Source: Enoplosus armatus
Taxonomy: Eukaryota; Chordata; Actinopteri; Centrarchiformes; Enoplosidae
Assembly (NCBI RefSeq): GCF_043641665.1
Contig: NC_092183.1
Location: forward strand, 23,098,501-23,162,500
Direction of reading: 5' to 3'
DNA: 64,000 nucleotides
Below, in pieces: positions 1 to 13,300 of this stretch. The translations under genes and the position numbers were made by a program. The notes beneath the pieces are model-generated. The model saw nothing but the letters and a program-made list of their open reading frames with translations, ran no database searches and was not told where the DNA came from. The stretch's first letter is position 1. Every line of letters begins with the position of its first letter.

Positions 1-3000
1 ATCACAGAAAAAAGCTAGCAAATAAATAAACATTGTTGCTGCTTTACAGAAATGGTATTTTTCTGGTGTGTTTTCTTTAACTTTAGACACATTGAGAGTT
101 AACGTTTCAGTTACATTCAAAATGAGTGCACTTAGAAACACTTGTTAGCCAACCCTGCTGCACCAGGTGGTCAAGTGCTTGTTTCCATGGTTAGCTTCAC
201 TGTGTCCTGCTAGCCTACAATCCCTGACAGACCATGGAGGGAAAATATCACACGCACCCTATCTTGTGCTCTAGCTGTATATATATACACATGAATGTCA
301 TTTCACACAATCAGTTTCCTACATTCCACTCACCTTAAAAGACCTTTCACATTGCTTTCTATTGACTGAAGCTTGCTTAGGCCAACCCAAACACACAAAA
401 CCATTAGAAGTATATACCTTTACATAGTTTTCTATATATTTTATCTATATGTGTATTTTATATATCCAGCTGGTTTTTGTTTGAACATGGAGTACATTGG
501 TTGTAATCACACACAACACACACACACACACACACTAGAAGTAAGACCAGTACAGCGTAATCATGAGGCTCCAGAGAAGCCCATGTTAAAAGTCCATAAG
601 TGGCTGCCGTTGCCTCTGTTCCTCTTCACTATCAGTTTTAATGTCATACAAAGTCCATTAGTAGAAGTAGTAAGGCCAAGATGAGCTTCATCAATGAGGA
701 CAGACATTTGGAATAAGCAATGGGTTTTTCAGTTGGGGTATACAGTGGTGTTACCTCAGAAGGCCCTGTTCACATCATCAAACAGAAAAATAAAAATAAA
801 AACCTTTGGGGTGATGTAGGCAAGTACGTTCCCAGAGAACAGGAGGGGAGCAGAGGAGTGGTGTGGTTCAAATGCTTTAGTAGACTGGTGAAAAGAGGCT
901 CCATGGATTCACACACACAAACAAAAATGACGTGGTCCATAAAAATAAAAGCAGTAAGCATTACAGATGTGCACACCATGAGTCATGTGTAAAGCAATTC
1001 TTATTCAGACTGGTTTAGTTTTACTAGTAAGAACATGCATCCACCATTTGTAATAGCTTCATAAAATTAAAAAGCTTTTGTGTGAACTCTAACATACCTG
1101 TCATCACAGTTTGTTCTGTTTAAAAAACCTTAAATGAATAATTTGAGCCTTAATAAGTTTTAAGGTTTACATGAAGCACAATGATATAACAATATAATAC
1201 CATATGACGTTTTTTTTTTTATCTTCTATATGTAAGTATAGTAAGTTTTAATAATTGACCTCCTGGTACATGGAACCTCCTCCAGTAAAAGTAAACCAGT
1301 TTAAAGGTGCTGACGTGTTTTACTTGTAACAAACATCTGTGCACATAAGAAAACATTCACTTTAACAGCTTTAACATGTTTTACCCATATCTTCACAAGA
1401 AGGCAGGCAGGAAGAACCTCCCTACTTTGCCTCAGTGTTTGAGTTCATATTGTCTCATATGATGAACAGTAGATCATCAAGAATATCCACAGCTTTTTAA
1501 AAAGTCCATGCCAGTGTTTTCACATGTTTCAGCCCATTACCTTCTCTCTACATGCCTGTCAACTGCAGCAGGGTTTAATTTTTAGAGGCAGCTCCATTGA
1601 TTTTCCCAAAGGCCTGAAAAGCAGCTTGTAGAGACTGGAAATCAATGATGGATTATCTACCTAAGTTTCAAGATGGAAAAAATTACATTGCACTTTGAAA
1701 ATGGCCAGCAGTAATGCAAAGAATACATATTTTGTAGTAAATGGGATAAAACATATAACAACACTGGTACCGGTACTAGTCATTGAAGGGTACAACCACA
1801 TTGTCATGTTAGGCTTATTAAAAGCACCATTCAATTTGAAAAAACAAGCCACTGTACAGTGTTATTTTGTGTCTAAATACACGATATCATCAAATGATTC
1901 CGAAACATTAAAATATGAAAAATAATGAAAGATAAAGACTCATGTTTCAGGTTTTTTGTTTTAAACAAAATAAACACAAAACCCCTTTTTGCACCCCTGA
2001 ACAGTTTGCAGTGCGGGAACAGAAACGTGAACAGCCTGCAGTAGAGCTTTGGTGGACATGAAATTCTGTTGTAGTGAGGGTTTGCTGAGCCTTCTCTCTC
2101 TCACTGAAGGTCCTCCAGTATGATGCCATGTATGAGCCATCTGACAGAGTGGCATGTATTCCCTCTGACTGACTACACTTCAGTAACTGCAGAGAAACTA
2201 TAGCAACTATAGCTAACTATAACTCAAAATAGTGTAATAATCCTGATAATATATTTCCCATTCATGTAAAATGTCCTTCCTTCCAACTCTTTCTTCCCAC
2301 TGATAATGACTTTTATTACATTTATGAGAACATTCAGAATTCCAAAAATGTCACATTAAACTCAAAATTCAATAAACAACTGTCACCCATTCACAAATTT
2401 GGTTATTAAATGATGCTACATGTAAAAAGGTGTGGAAGAGTCTTTGGTGATCACTGTAAATGTCTCTCTGGCATTTACCTAACTAATGGAAAATGCATTA
2501 ACAGAATAATTACACTGATCCTTATGACTTTAATGGTTGTTGTTATGTTGTTGCAATGGTAAAAGGCTGCACCTGGCTTAAGTGTTGTTTGTTGGTTTAT
2601 GGACATTCTCAACTAGTGTCACTGACAGTAGCTTAACACTGATAAAAAACAGGTAGAAGCAACTATTATTATTACCATTATTTAATGAATAATGTGTTCA
2701 AAAGAGAAAGTGAGCAGCAGAGTGGCGAGTATGACATGACTGTTGTACTGATTGAATTAGTGCTGTGGAAATGTATTTTAGGGACCGGCCTTTATTTGAT
2801 CATGCCACATGTGCCTCCAGCTATCGCTTGAGAATGAAGTAGCTCGTATGTTTGAGTGCTATTATATTTGCAACAAGCAATGTTTAGTGTGCACCCTTTA
2901 GGCAGTGCAGATACCCTAAAACTGCATTAGGGATACAGACTATGCAATTGCACACCATGAAGTATGGTGCTGCGTACATCCACATACAAAACACCATACT

Positions 3001-4320
3001 TCATAAGCTCACTCCACATTATTTTGGGTTACATTATCCAACCAGCAATGAACAGAATATGTTTTTTTATAGAAGCCAAATTACGAAGCCTTGGTTTCCT
3101 GGTACTGTGTGAAATACAATAAGCAGAGAAGTGTTTTACTTTCTCTTTTTCAATTTAAGGGACAGAAATGGACTGAAATTCATATCTATTTATCAGCCTG
3201 GGGTCATGACTCAGGTCAGGCCATGCGACTCACATTCCATTGCTGCGTCTTGTGCAAACACCTCGCAATAGGGACATCGTTGGTCATCAGGTTTGGTGTA
3301 ACATGGTCTAATATGAGTCAGTTCTATGTTTGGACACCACTCTGTGGTGTAAGAGGGGTATCAGTTTAATGGGGGTTATTACATGCTAACTGCTGGTGCT
3401 ATGTACAGAAGATACAAATGCAATGGAAACACAACAACTACTGTGACAATCGACTACAGTACAGTAGAACTTTCCAACAATGCTGAAAATGTGTGGAATG
3501 TGACAAGGGGAAGTGTGTGTTAACACACTCATTTGTCAGCAAGATTCACATACTCCCTGTGTGGAGAGCTCTGGGGTGTGCAAAGAACACCGACATACCG
3601 TATATTGAGTGGATTACAGGAGCAGGAGGGAGAGCTGAGAGCAAAAGCAAGCTTGGTCCCATGAAATGTAGCTACAACATGAGTGCGTAAAACGCACATA
3701 AAACAAAAAAAGATGATTTGGTGGAGGAAATATAACGAGACAGGCAGTGTTCTGCCTGTGAAATAGCAGCATGAAAGCGCACACCCCTGTGAAGGTCAGG
3801 GTTGGATGTGCAGATTGCCTTGAAATCCGCAATCAGGGTTCAGTTCCCAGCTCATGAAAATAAGGTTTCTACTGTTTGAGAAGTTCTTATTTTTCTTAGG
3901 TGACAATGACCAATATTGTCACCAAACTGTCTTAGTTGCCTAAACAGAACATTAGAGATACACTTAGGAATTGCTATAGTGATAGTGTGTTTCAAAACAT
4001 CAACCGTGAACCAGGAAGATTCTGGGGCACTACTAGGCGCTGAAAATGCAACTAGTGTCCTTTCACTTATTGTACCTTTAGCCAAAGTACACAAGCAAAT
4101 CCTTTAGTGAGTGCAGAGGAATAATTTGGGTTTCTATGTTGTTGTCACTTGAAGATGAGGTGCAGCAACAGAATAATCCTACAAACATCTCACTTTAGTC
4201 AATCAGCTGTGGATATAAGGGTACACGATGAGCACTGGGCTGAGCAGAAGGGGGTCGGCTTGGGGAGTGACAGTTGATTGCAGGAGGTTTAAAGGGTGTG
4301 TGAGGTCAGGGCTTATCTTG
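1..4320 (-). other. apba1 3' UTR and downstream flank
   Basis: AT-rich sequence without a supportable gene on either strand. Transcribed from the minus strand, the 3' UTR of apba1 must begin at 4320. Candidate AATAAA signals on the minus strand (TTTATT on the plus strand) lie at 2791-2796 and 2312-2317. I cannot tell which is used, or whether the UTR runs further. A (CA)n stretch lies at about 507-536. No repeat copy of the families seen elsewhere stands out here. Confidence 0.5.
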
Positions 4321-4392
4321 TTAAATGTAAACAGGTTGCTCCTGGGCGGTCAGCAGGCGGTACATGGCTGCAGGCATTGTCTTCATGTGGAT
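4321..4392 (-). CDS. apba1: apba1 last coding exon, C-terminus and stop
   Basis: Codes residues 943-965, [19 protein letters not shown] then PVYI, followed by TAA at 4323-4321. Identical to the mammalian Mint1 C-terminus. In the family this tail can fold back onto PDZ1. Acceptor gactgtctcag. The 3' UTR continues toward lower coordinates. Confidence 0.96.
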   Translation of the reverse strand: MHMKTMPAAMYRLLTAQEQPVYI

Positions 4393-7300
4393 CTGAGACA
4401 GTCACAAACAGAACAAAGCATTCAATTAATGAAATGATTAATAGTAAATGCTAAACGCTAGCAGTCATAACTGCACAGTTCTACTTGGTAACACCAGCTC
4501 CCATGACACTTTTGTCGTCTTTCTCTGTGTACTCTTAAATGGTAAAAGGTCTCACTTATATAGCACTTTTCAATCTTAACGGTTCCCAAAGCGCTTTACA
4601 GATTGGTCACATTCACCCATTCACACACACATTGACACACTGATGCCATGCAAGGTGCTGGCCTCCATCAGGAGCAACTTAGGGTTCAGTGTCTTGCTCA
4701 AGGACGCTACCTCCTGTACGACAGTGTTAACCACTGCGCCATCATGCCGCCCAAGTTGGCACAAGTTATTTTCATTCCAACTCTCAATAAAGTAGAACAG
4801 CCAAATTAACATGTTGCTACCTGAAAACAACACGCTGATAATTTTGTAAAGTTTCTCCTAAGGATGTTCCTGGAGGACAGCTTGGGGAAAATGTTAAGGT
4901 TGACCCCCTTGGGAGCACGAATGTACTAGGTACATTTCATGGCAGTCTGGTCATTAGATTTTAAAGGGTAAATGGTCTCACTCGTATAGCCCTTTTCAAC
5001 CTTCATGGTTCCCAAAGCGCTTTACAGTTAAGTCTCATTCACCCATTCACTCACACATTCACACACCGATGGCGACCGAGCTGCCATGCAAGGTGCTGAT
5101 CTGCATTGGGAGCAACTTAGGGTTCATTTCCAGGGTTCCAGCGATCGAACCTCCAACCCGCTCAACCCTGCTCTACCTCCCGTGCGACAGTGCTAACCAC
5201 TGTGTTATTCTATAATCGTCTTATTGTCACTAAATGAAAGATCAATGACCGAAAGACTTAACGACATAGGTTTATATGGGATGTTTGGCTGCATCTAGAA
5301 CATGTTTAGAAAAAGGAAGATCACTCCTCATGAAAGGATAAGGCTGGCAATATTTCACATTTTGATTGTAGTCGACAGATCCAACGAAAAGACCCAAACC
5401 TTGTGTTATTCTTTCTGACTTCCCTATCCTGTCTGTGGTTCTCAGCTCCAAGCCCATTAGTTCCTACTGAAGATGCAAATCTTTAAAAACAGCTCACATA
5501 TATATAGTTTCATTTTTTGAAAGACTTAAATATAAATTTAAGTCAGACTTGCGATAGATGGTATAGTTTTTTATCAAATGTTACTTCAACAGGAGGAAAT
5601 AGTGCATTTGTTGTGGACGATTTCGTATTGATTTTCGTATTTACATACACCAAGATCTTTTCTCTTCCTGTAGAATGAAGATATATTTGATGACTTCTCC
5701 TGCACATGGGTTTGTATACATTTGGCATAGTGAGTGCATGGAGAAGAATTGATCCTAGTTGACTGGGTCCATTTTATTGTAGAGTAAATTATCAAGTGGC
5801 TGACGCTAATTACAATAAAACATAAGTTTTGAACTCTTCTGACCTGGGAGTCTACACTGGGAGGTCAGGACGTGTTGAGCTACTTAGATTGAGCACACTG
5901 GCATGCACCTTTGGGTGTCATGTAGCTGCTGTTGCTGTTTATAACCGGGCAAACAGCAGTACTTGCTGCAGAGCCAATTAGGAAACATCTGATGCTCTTT
6001 CTTCTGCCTAGCAACTGAACTGTCATTATAATAGCTTATAACTATAACTATATTAGAACTATAATAAACATATAGCCATACAGTGCAAACATTTATATGA
6101 TAACTGCCACTTATTTTCCCTTACTTCCTTCAAGTAGTAAGAGGCAGGAGGGCTTAGGCAAAAATTTTACTTGCATGCAGTAACTTCAGTAAGTCTGAGA
6201 AAGGATCCAGATCACAGTGATTGTTATGCCTATGTCCAGTGTGACGTCTCACCTCTCCCACAGCATTGGACAGGATGTGGACAATTTTTTCATGGGGCGT
6301 GGCCACCACGCTCTGGCTGTTGATCTCGATGATGCGGTGACCCACTCTGACCCCACCCCGTTCAGCAATGCCCCCGCGCATAAGGCTACAGATCTGTTGA
6401 GGAGACAGACCATTTCTTTTACATGATAAATCGAATGTCACTAAAACAAGTATCATTTAACATAAAAACAGAGCAGAATCACAGTGCTACCCACAATGCC
6501 ATTCTGGACGCTGAAGCCCAGCTGGTAGCGGAGGTCTGGCCGTCTGATGAGTACAGTGGTCACTGGGGGACATCTGACAATGTTCAGCTTGATCTGAGAC
6601 TGGTTCTTCAGACCCTACATAAAGGAAAGCATATGATAGCAGTGGAATGTCAAAAGGTGCACATCACTATACAGACAGATGATAAGATGCCAGTGGTGGT
6701 TTTAGTAGAAAACTTCCAGCGTTTATCCCAGCTTACTGTGTTAAGAGTTCCTATAAGCAAGGAAAGTACTGTCATAAAAGTACATGTGTTGGCTCTGACA
6801 AGTCAGGGAACAGATACTGTTATGGATAGATAGCAAAGTCTATGTATGTATGCAGCAAAGGGTTAGAACCAGTTAGTAAGGGCGAGATTGTGTCCATGGT
6901 CAAGTTGGTGTGTGAGATGTTTTTCACTCTTTATAAAAAGTATGGGAAATTCTTGAGAGACATTTTGATGTATTACACTACATTAAAACTTTACATATTA
7001 CATTTCACTGTGATTGTACCTCATATCATTACATGTGACAAATAAACTTGATTGATTGATTGATTGATTGATTGAGTTATATTCCTCTCGTAAAAGAAAT
7101 AACTCTACAACCAGGTCTTGGATAAAACTCGCGTTTATGAAAAGAATATATCTGGCTTCCGTCAGCATCACAATAATAGTTTTACTCAGTTATTATTTCC
7201 TCTACATTTACTCGCAGCATTTGAAGCAATTGACTATTGCATTCTTATTGGCAGGGTGAGACACTGGGTCAGAATTTCTGGCTTTGCCCTAAACTGGTTC

Positions 7301-10300
7301 TCCTCCTACCTGGAATATATTCTCTCTTAGGTTTGGAGTGCCTCAAGGATCAATTCTAGGTGCTATTCTATTTTCTTTATAAAGGTTGCCTCTGTGCAAT
7401 ACGCATGCAATAGCATGGCATTTAATTTTTTTGCTGACGACACACAGTTATACCTTGCCTAAAGCCAGGAGTGGAAGTAACAAATTACATTTACTCTTAG
7501 AGTTTTTAGTATCTGAAATAAGTTTCAGTACTTTTTATCAAGTATTGTACTTTTTACTATTGCTACATTTCAAGTTGCATCTGTTTCGGAGCAAAAACTA
7601 AAGTCAGATGAAGTCCTGATAAACTGTGAGAGAATGAAACAGAAGAAAGGAGCCAAATCAGCAGCTGCAGGAGGGCAGAACTCCAGAGAGACACTGCACT
7701 CACTGTCACGTTCACTGGCCTGCCTGAACTAACGCCATGCTCAATTTTTATTGCAGATAAAAATAAAGTTTCTTTGACTAAAGTGGTCCTGACTGAATTA
7801 AGGATAATGTCACTAAGGGTTATGGTAAAGGTTAGCATTATTGTATCTCATTAAAAAGGGTTGCATCTACCCTAATTAATCACTGATTTAAACAAGCACA
7901 TTAAGTGACCCAAATCAAAATGACCCTACATGCTAAAATGCTCATGGTGGATCCTCCAGGTGACTTCTGTGTTAACTGATCTTTTACCTTCAGTGAGGCT
8001 GAGTGGACTGGTTTTAGTGGGACAGAGAGGCTGAGTGGACTGGTTATAGTGGGACAGAGATGCTGAGTGGACTGGTTTTAGTGGGACAGAGAGGCAGAAT
8101 ACACTGGTAATAGTGGGCTGGTTATGGTGGGACAGAGAGGCTGAGTGGACTGGTTAAAGTGGGACAGATAGGGTGAGTGGACTGGTTATAGTGGGTCCTG
8201 TCTGTATCTCTACAATGTTTATCAAATAAAGGCAAAATGCCAAAAATAAATCAGAAAAAAAGAATGCTCACATTTTCTGTTTTTAAGTTGTTTAGCTCTT
8301 TGTAACTTTTGTTGTGCTGGGACGCACAGCCAACCGCAATGAACCTAGGGTCTGTGCAGTGGTAGGCAAGAATTTTGCCCCTGTGCTACATCTCAACAAT
8401 CAGTATCTTCATCCATAATATCCATTATTGAAAATAATGTCAACCACATACCTTGATGATGCTCTGGCAGGTGGACAGTGGCAGTCCCACCAGGCTGGTC
8501 CCATTAATGGACATGATCTGGTCTCCTATGTTCAGTCTACCAGACCTCTCAGCTGGCCCAGCATGCATCATGTTGGCAATGATGACAGTGGGCAGGATGG
8601 AGCCCCATCCACTCTCCACAATGACCACACCCATAATCTCCCCTTTAGCCTTCTCTATAAGGACCTGAAGTCACAGCAGGCAGAAACAAAACAAAACCAC
8701 TTCCGTCAGAGTGGAACTAAACATGAATTTTCACTTTGTTTAATATAATTTTCCACAGCATAATGCAAAAACATAAATAATATAAAAATGTTTAGTTTCA
8801 CTGGTTATTTTATTGTGTACCAGCAGAACCTTTGGAATCTGGAAATTCTGAACCAAAAATTGAACCAGCAATGGTTCAATGGTAAGGAAAATCACAGACC
8901 TTTTTATTGTCAGCAGTATATCTCCAAAGACCAAATGACTGCAACTGCAAATATATGCCTGAATGATACACAGCCCTACTTACGTCTTTGCAGTTCTCAG
9001 ACTTGGAGAAGTGAATGAGGTCATCATTGTACATGTCCTGAGTGTTGAGCAGGTCACTGTACTCCTTCTGGCTCAGGTCCTCAGGGTTAATGCCATTGGC
9101 CCGTAGGAATTCCTGGTAAGCCACACTAAAGGCCTGCCCGATCGACTGGGCAATCAACTGGGCCTAGAAGACAGGATGGGTAGGGGGAGAAATAATCATT
9201 ATTCATATTATCTTATGGTCAGCTCAACTTCTTTTTAACTACCTGTAGTCAATTTCACCACTGATTAAACTAAAATGAACATTACAAAAATTGCATGTTG
9301 TCCCTTCTGACAAGCAAAGACATCATATAATTTGACTGTTGGACTCACATCCTCAGACTCAAACACGTGGCATATCATCTTGTACTGGCGCTTGTTGTCT
9401 TGACCCGGGTCTGAGGCCTCCACATTCTCCTGAGAGTCAGGTCGAGGCATTCTGCGCCGGGCCATCAGAACCACAATGTTGCCAATGTCAGCAATGTAGG
9501 AGATGGTCCGCAAAGGGTGGTCCATCATGGTCTCCTGGAAGTCAGAGCACCATCACAGTCCTTATGATAATCTCTGACACAAAGATGGACAAAGCTTCCC
9601 ATGAGCCCTAAATCTCTGGCTTGTCCACAGAAAACACCCCCTGATAATATTTTAATTTGGGGTCAGTAGGTCTTCTTCCCTGCTGCGAACTGGACAAAGT
9701 CTTCTGCAGGTTTGCCAGGACCTGCATGAGACCTCCTCAAGCTCTTCCCACACTGTCCTCATCCTCACTCAAGTGCTACTGGTCTGCTGATGAACATCTG
9801 TGATCCTCCTCAGCTGAGAACAGCCCTGCCTCTTGTTCCTCAGTCCTTTAACTGACTGTGGCCTCCTTGAGACACTATATCTAACTTTATTATTTATAAC
9901 AACAACAAGCTAAGGATCATCTCGAAGCACTGATATTGTCGCTTACTCACTTTTGACTACACATTCATGTATGTGTGTGATCTCTGCCTGTCTGTCTGTC
10001 TGTGTCTCTACGTCTCTCTCTGTCTCTCTCTCCCTCCCTCTCTATGTCTCTCTCTCTCCCTCTCTATGTATCTCTCTATCCCTCTCTCTCTCTCTCTCTG
10101 TCTCTCTCTCTTTCTCTCTCCAACCCAACCAGTCAAAACAGATGCCCACCTAGAGTCTGGTTCTGCTCGAGGTTTCTGCCTCTTAAAAGGAGGTTTTTCC
10201 TTGCTACTGTCGCCAAAGTGCTTGCTCATGGCGGGAACTGTTGGGCCTCTTAAATAATATTATAAAGAGTCGGCCTAGACCTGCTCTATTTGTAAAGTGT

Positions 10301-13300
10301 CGTGAGATGACTTTTGTTGTGATTTGGCGCTATATAAATAAAATTGAATTGAATTGAATTGAATGTGTAAACTAATGCTGCTTCTGACCAGTTTCTGCAG
10401 GGTTCACCAAGTTAAACTTAAGACATTTTTAATACCAGTACCAAGCAATTGAATACCTGTTTCACAACCATACCAACCAAAGTATGAAAAACATCAATGA
10501 AAACCAGTAGGGACGATATGGCCTGGAATTATTTACCAAGAACATGGATTTTTTTTATATCACATTTTTGTCACTTTTGGTCACAATGTGCAAAAAGATA
10601 TTCTCTTAGCCAGGGATGATTCAGCCCTGATTAACCCCTAGTGGATATACTTGTTTGCCATCCCGTTACAGACAAATTACACTGGCAAGTATATGACACC
10701 CTACAGCTAACATCTGTAGTTACGGAGTGTGACCTGCTGACGTACTGCAGTAAGCGCATTGCTTCATTTCCAGTTGCCAACGTTTCTGTGTCACTGGTGG
10801 CGTGTTTGGCTGCTCTAGTTCAACAAGTAAAATTTGTTTGTTATAACTTTCATTACAGCGGCTAAACACCCGTTATCCACTTAAACATACACTAGTTCTG
10901 CTTAGCACTCATAGCGCTCTCCTTCTTTCTCACAGTTGTGAGACACGCTATTGTGTGCTGCTATGCATCTCTGTCTGTCTGTGTCTCTATCTCTATTTCT
11001 CTCTCTCTCTCTTTCTCTCCAACCCAACCTGTCAAAGCAGCTGACTGCCCACCTGTCTGGTTCTGCTCGAGGTTTCTGCCTCTTTTTGTTTTTTTCCTTG
11101 CCACTGTCGCCAAGCGCTTGCTCACTGTGGGAACCGTTGGGTCACGGTCTAGACCTGCTCTATATGTAAAGTGTCATGAGATTACTTTTGTTGTGATTTG
11201 GCACTAAATAAATTAAATTGAATTGAATATACTGTATGTACAATGCTGCCAGAGTGCTGCTTGTCTGCTCATATCTACAAATGCAGTTGGAATACCCATG
11301 ACTTTATCAGTCAGCCACTGTTAGCCCATCAAGGGCTATACATAGTACTAACATAACTGAATGGATGACATTTATGTCAAGAGCTTCTTATCTCTGCCAT
11401 GATACATATTTCACAGTTTGCGCATGGATTTTAGACTCAAACTGATGTTGCAATTGTTTGTTCCATTTCAGAGGTTAGCTGTACGGCCTGCTTTATTTCC
11501 TCTCTGTCCCTGAAAGTTTTTACTGTAAGTGTTCTTCAGTGATCTGGGGATATGAGGGTCCTTTCTCAGTGAGGTGACAAGAAAGGGCACCACAGTTGTT
11601 GCAAGTACCTGGGAGTCAGCGTTGAGCACTTTGATTCTCTGGGTGGAGATGAAGAGATCCACCTCTGTCATGGGCTGAGGCTCACCCTCAGGGGCCTACA
11701 CATACATATACACAACCACATTCACAAAGCAGCATTAGACACACATTCATAAAACATAAAAAGGCCAAAACATTAGTGAGCAGATGTTCCTAAATGAACA
11801 GACATTCAACGTTAGAGGTCAGTAACCGTCTAATTACAACCAGAGCACACAGAGAAAGACAAAACAGCTGCTAAATGAATGGCAAAACATTCATCCAAAT
11901 ACAAAAAGGTCTGATATAATTTATTTTTCTGTCCAGTCATCTTCACTATTCTTTATAAATAAAATAAATCTAAACATGCAGCAGGCACATTTATTTAGAA
12001 CTGCATTTAATTAACCTGGACGTACTTGATGTAAGGCATTCTAGCCTGGATAATTAGCTAAGAACAAGCGTTTTAGTGGTGAAAATGTTGTGATGTAAAT
12101 TGTGATTACCTGTAAATGTTATATTATTATGATAATGTCAATGATCCAAAAAAAAACAATTTCGGGTACATAAAGTCGAATGTATCCAGATGTTTTCCCT
12201 CACTGTGCCCCTGGTTTACACAATCGACAAGTACACAAAATTGTGACAGTATTGTATTTATAGAGTATTGTATTGCTTTATGTTGGAATAGCAAGCTGGA
12301 GTTTTTTTTGTCACAAACTGTAAAAGGTGCCAAACCACAGGAAACCCAGGAAAGAGGTGTCGGTAAGTCAGCAGCTATATTCATAATAATAAAGAGACTG
12401 AGCTCATTTTTACTTTATTTATGGTTCGTAAATAATAAATATTTTGGATGGGGCTGATTCATCTATTTCACAGTACGATGTAATGTCATTCCTCTTCTTC
12501 TTCCAATATGATGTGGACACATTAGTCCCTGTGTGGCTTGACTTGTTACACTGTATGAAACAGTCACTCCTTGTATAATTGAAAGGAAGATTTGTATTTT
12601 GGTTCTTCAATGTGGCCAACTTGGATTCAACTTGGATTCATGGATTACAATGCATTCCAGGTTTCACAATGGTAATAAATCCATGCAAACCAATCTAAAA
12701 TTACTGCTGTGGCATAGTCACTTCACCTATGTCCATCCATATGCTCCATATACTACTCTTACAGAAGTGCTTCATCATAGCTCATTTACTGGCTAGTTTG
12801 ACAAGCCTGCATCCAGCTCAAAGATCTGCTCAGATCACTTTTTATGGGCATGAGGACTCAGCAGGTCTACTAACCAAAGGGAAATCACTCAAATCACATG
12901 AGGGCACCTGCTTGCTTGTGAGCTTCTCAAGGTTATGCATGAGAATGTAATTGGTAGCAGTTTTCCACCATGAAACTTGTCAGTATTGGAGACCGATGTA
13001 ACCACTGTAAATCCATCAACAACAAACGTCCATTTTACATTCACTGGGTACAGGGTTTGAATGCTCCATCTATGTTGCACACAGATATTTTGAGGGGAGT
13101 ATCACTTTAACATCAAGATAGCAGTTAGTCTGATGTTATGTGGTTAGATCTTGGATGATTCCAGGACATGTTGTGTGTGCTAGCTTATCTGATGTAAAAA
13201 AGTGACATCAGGTCAGAAGGACCACAGCAGTGTTTATTTTGCATGTTTTAGTCCATTTGCTACAAATCATACTTTTTATTCTTTACAGATTGCTGAGAAT

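Larger units (their letters stand above)
4393..6252 (-). other. apba1 intron between last two coding exons
   Basis: 1860 nt. Holds two copies of interspersed repeat family A (4538-4752 and 4968-5212). The rest is AT-rich with nothing I can name. Confidence 0.8.
9535..11608 (-). other. apba1 intron with two family B repeats
   Basis: 2074 nt. Contains repeat family B copies at 10002-10368 and 10970-11229, both with pyrimidine-rich (TCTC)n starts. The short Ser/Leu-rich reading frames here are products of the (CT)n tract, not genes. Confidence 0.8.

Noticed and set aside
590..660. Minus-strand peptide-like run YDIKTDSEEEQRQRQPLMDF
   Set aside because: Looks protein-like, but a stop lies just upstream with no acceptor AG between, and it lies in the presumed 3' UTR or flank.
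10002..10257. Ser/Leu-rich frames on both strands
   Set aside because: Translation of the (CT)n start of repeat family B.
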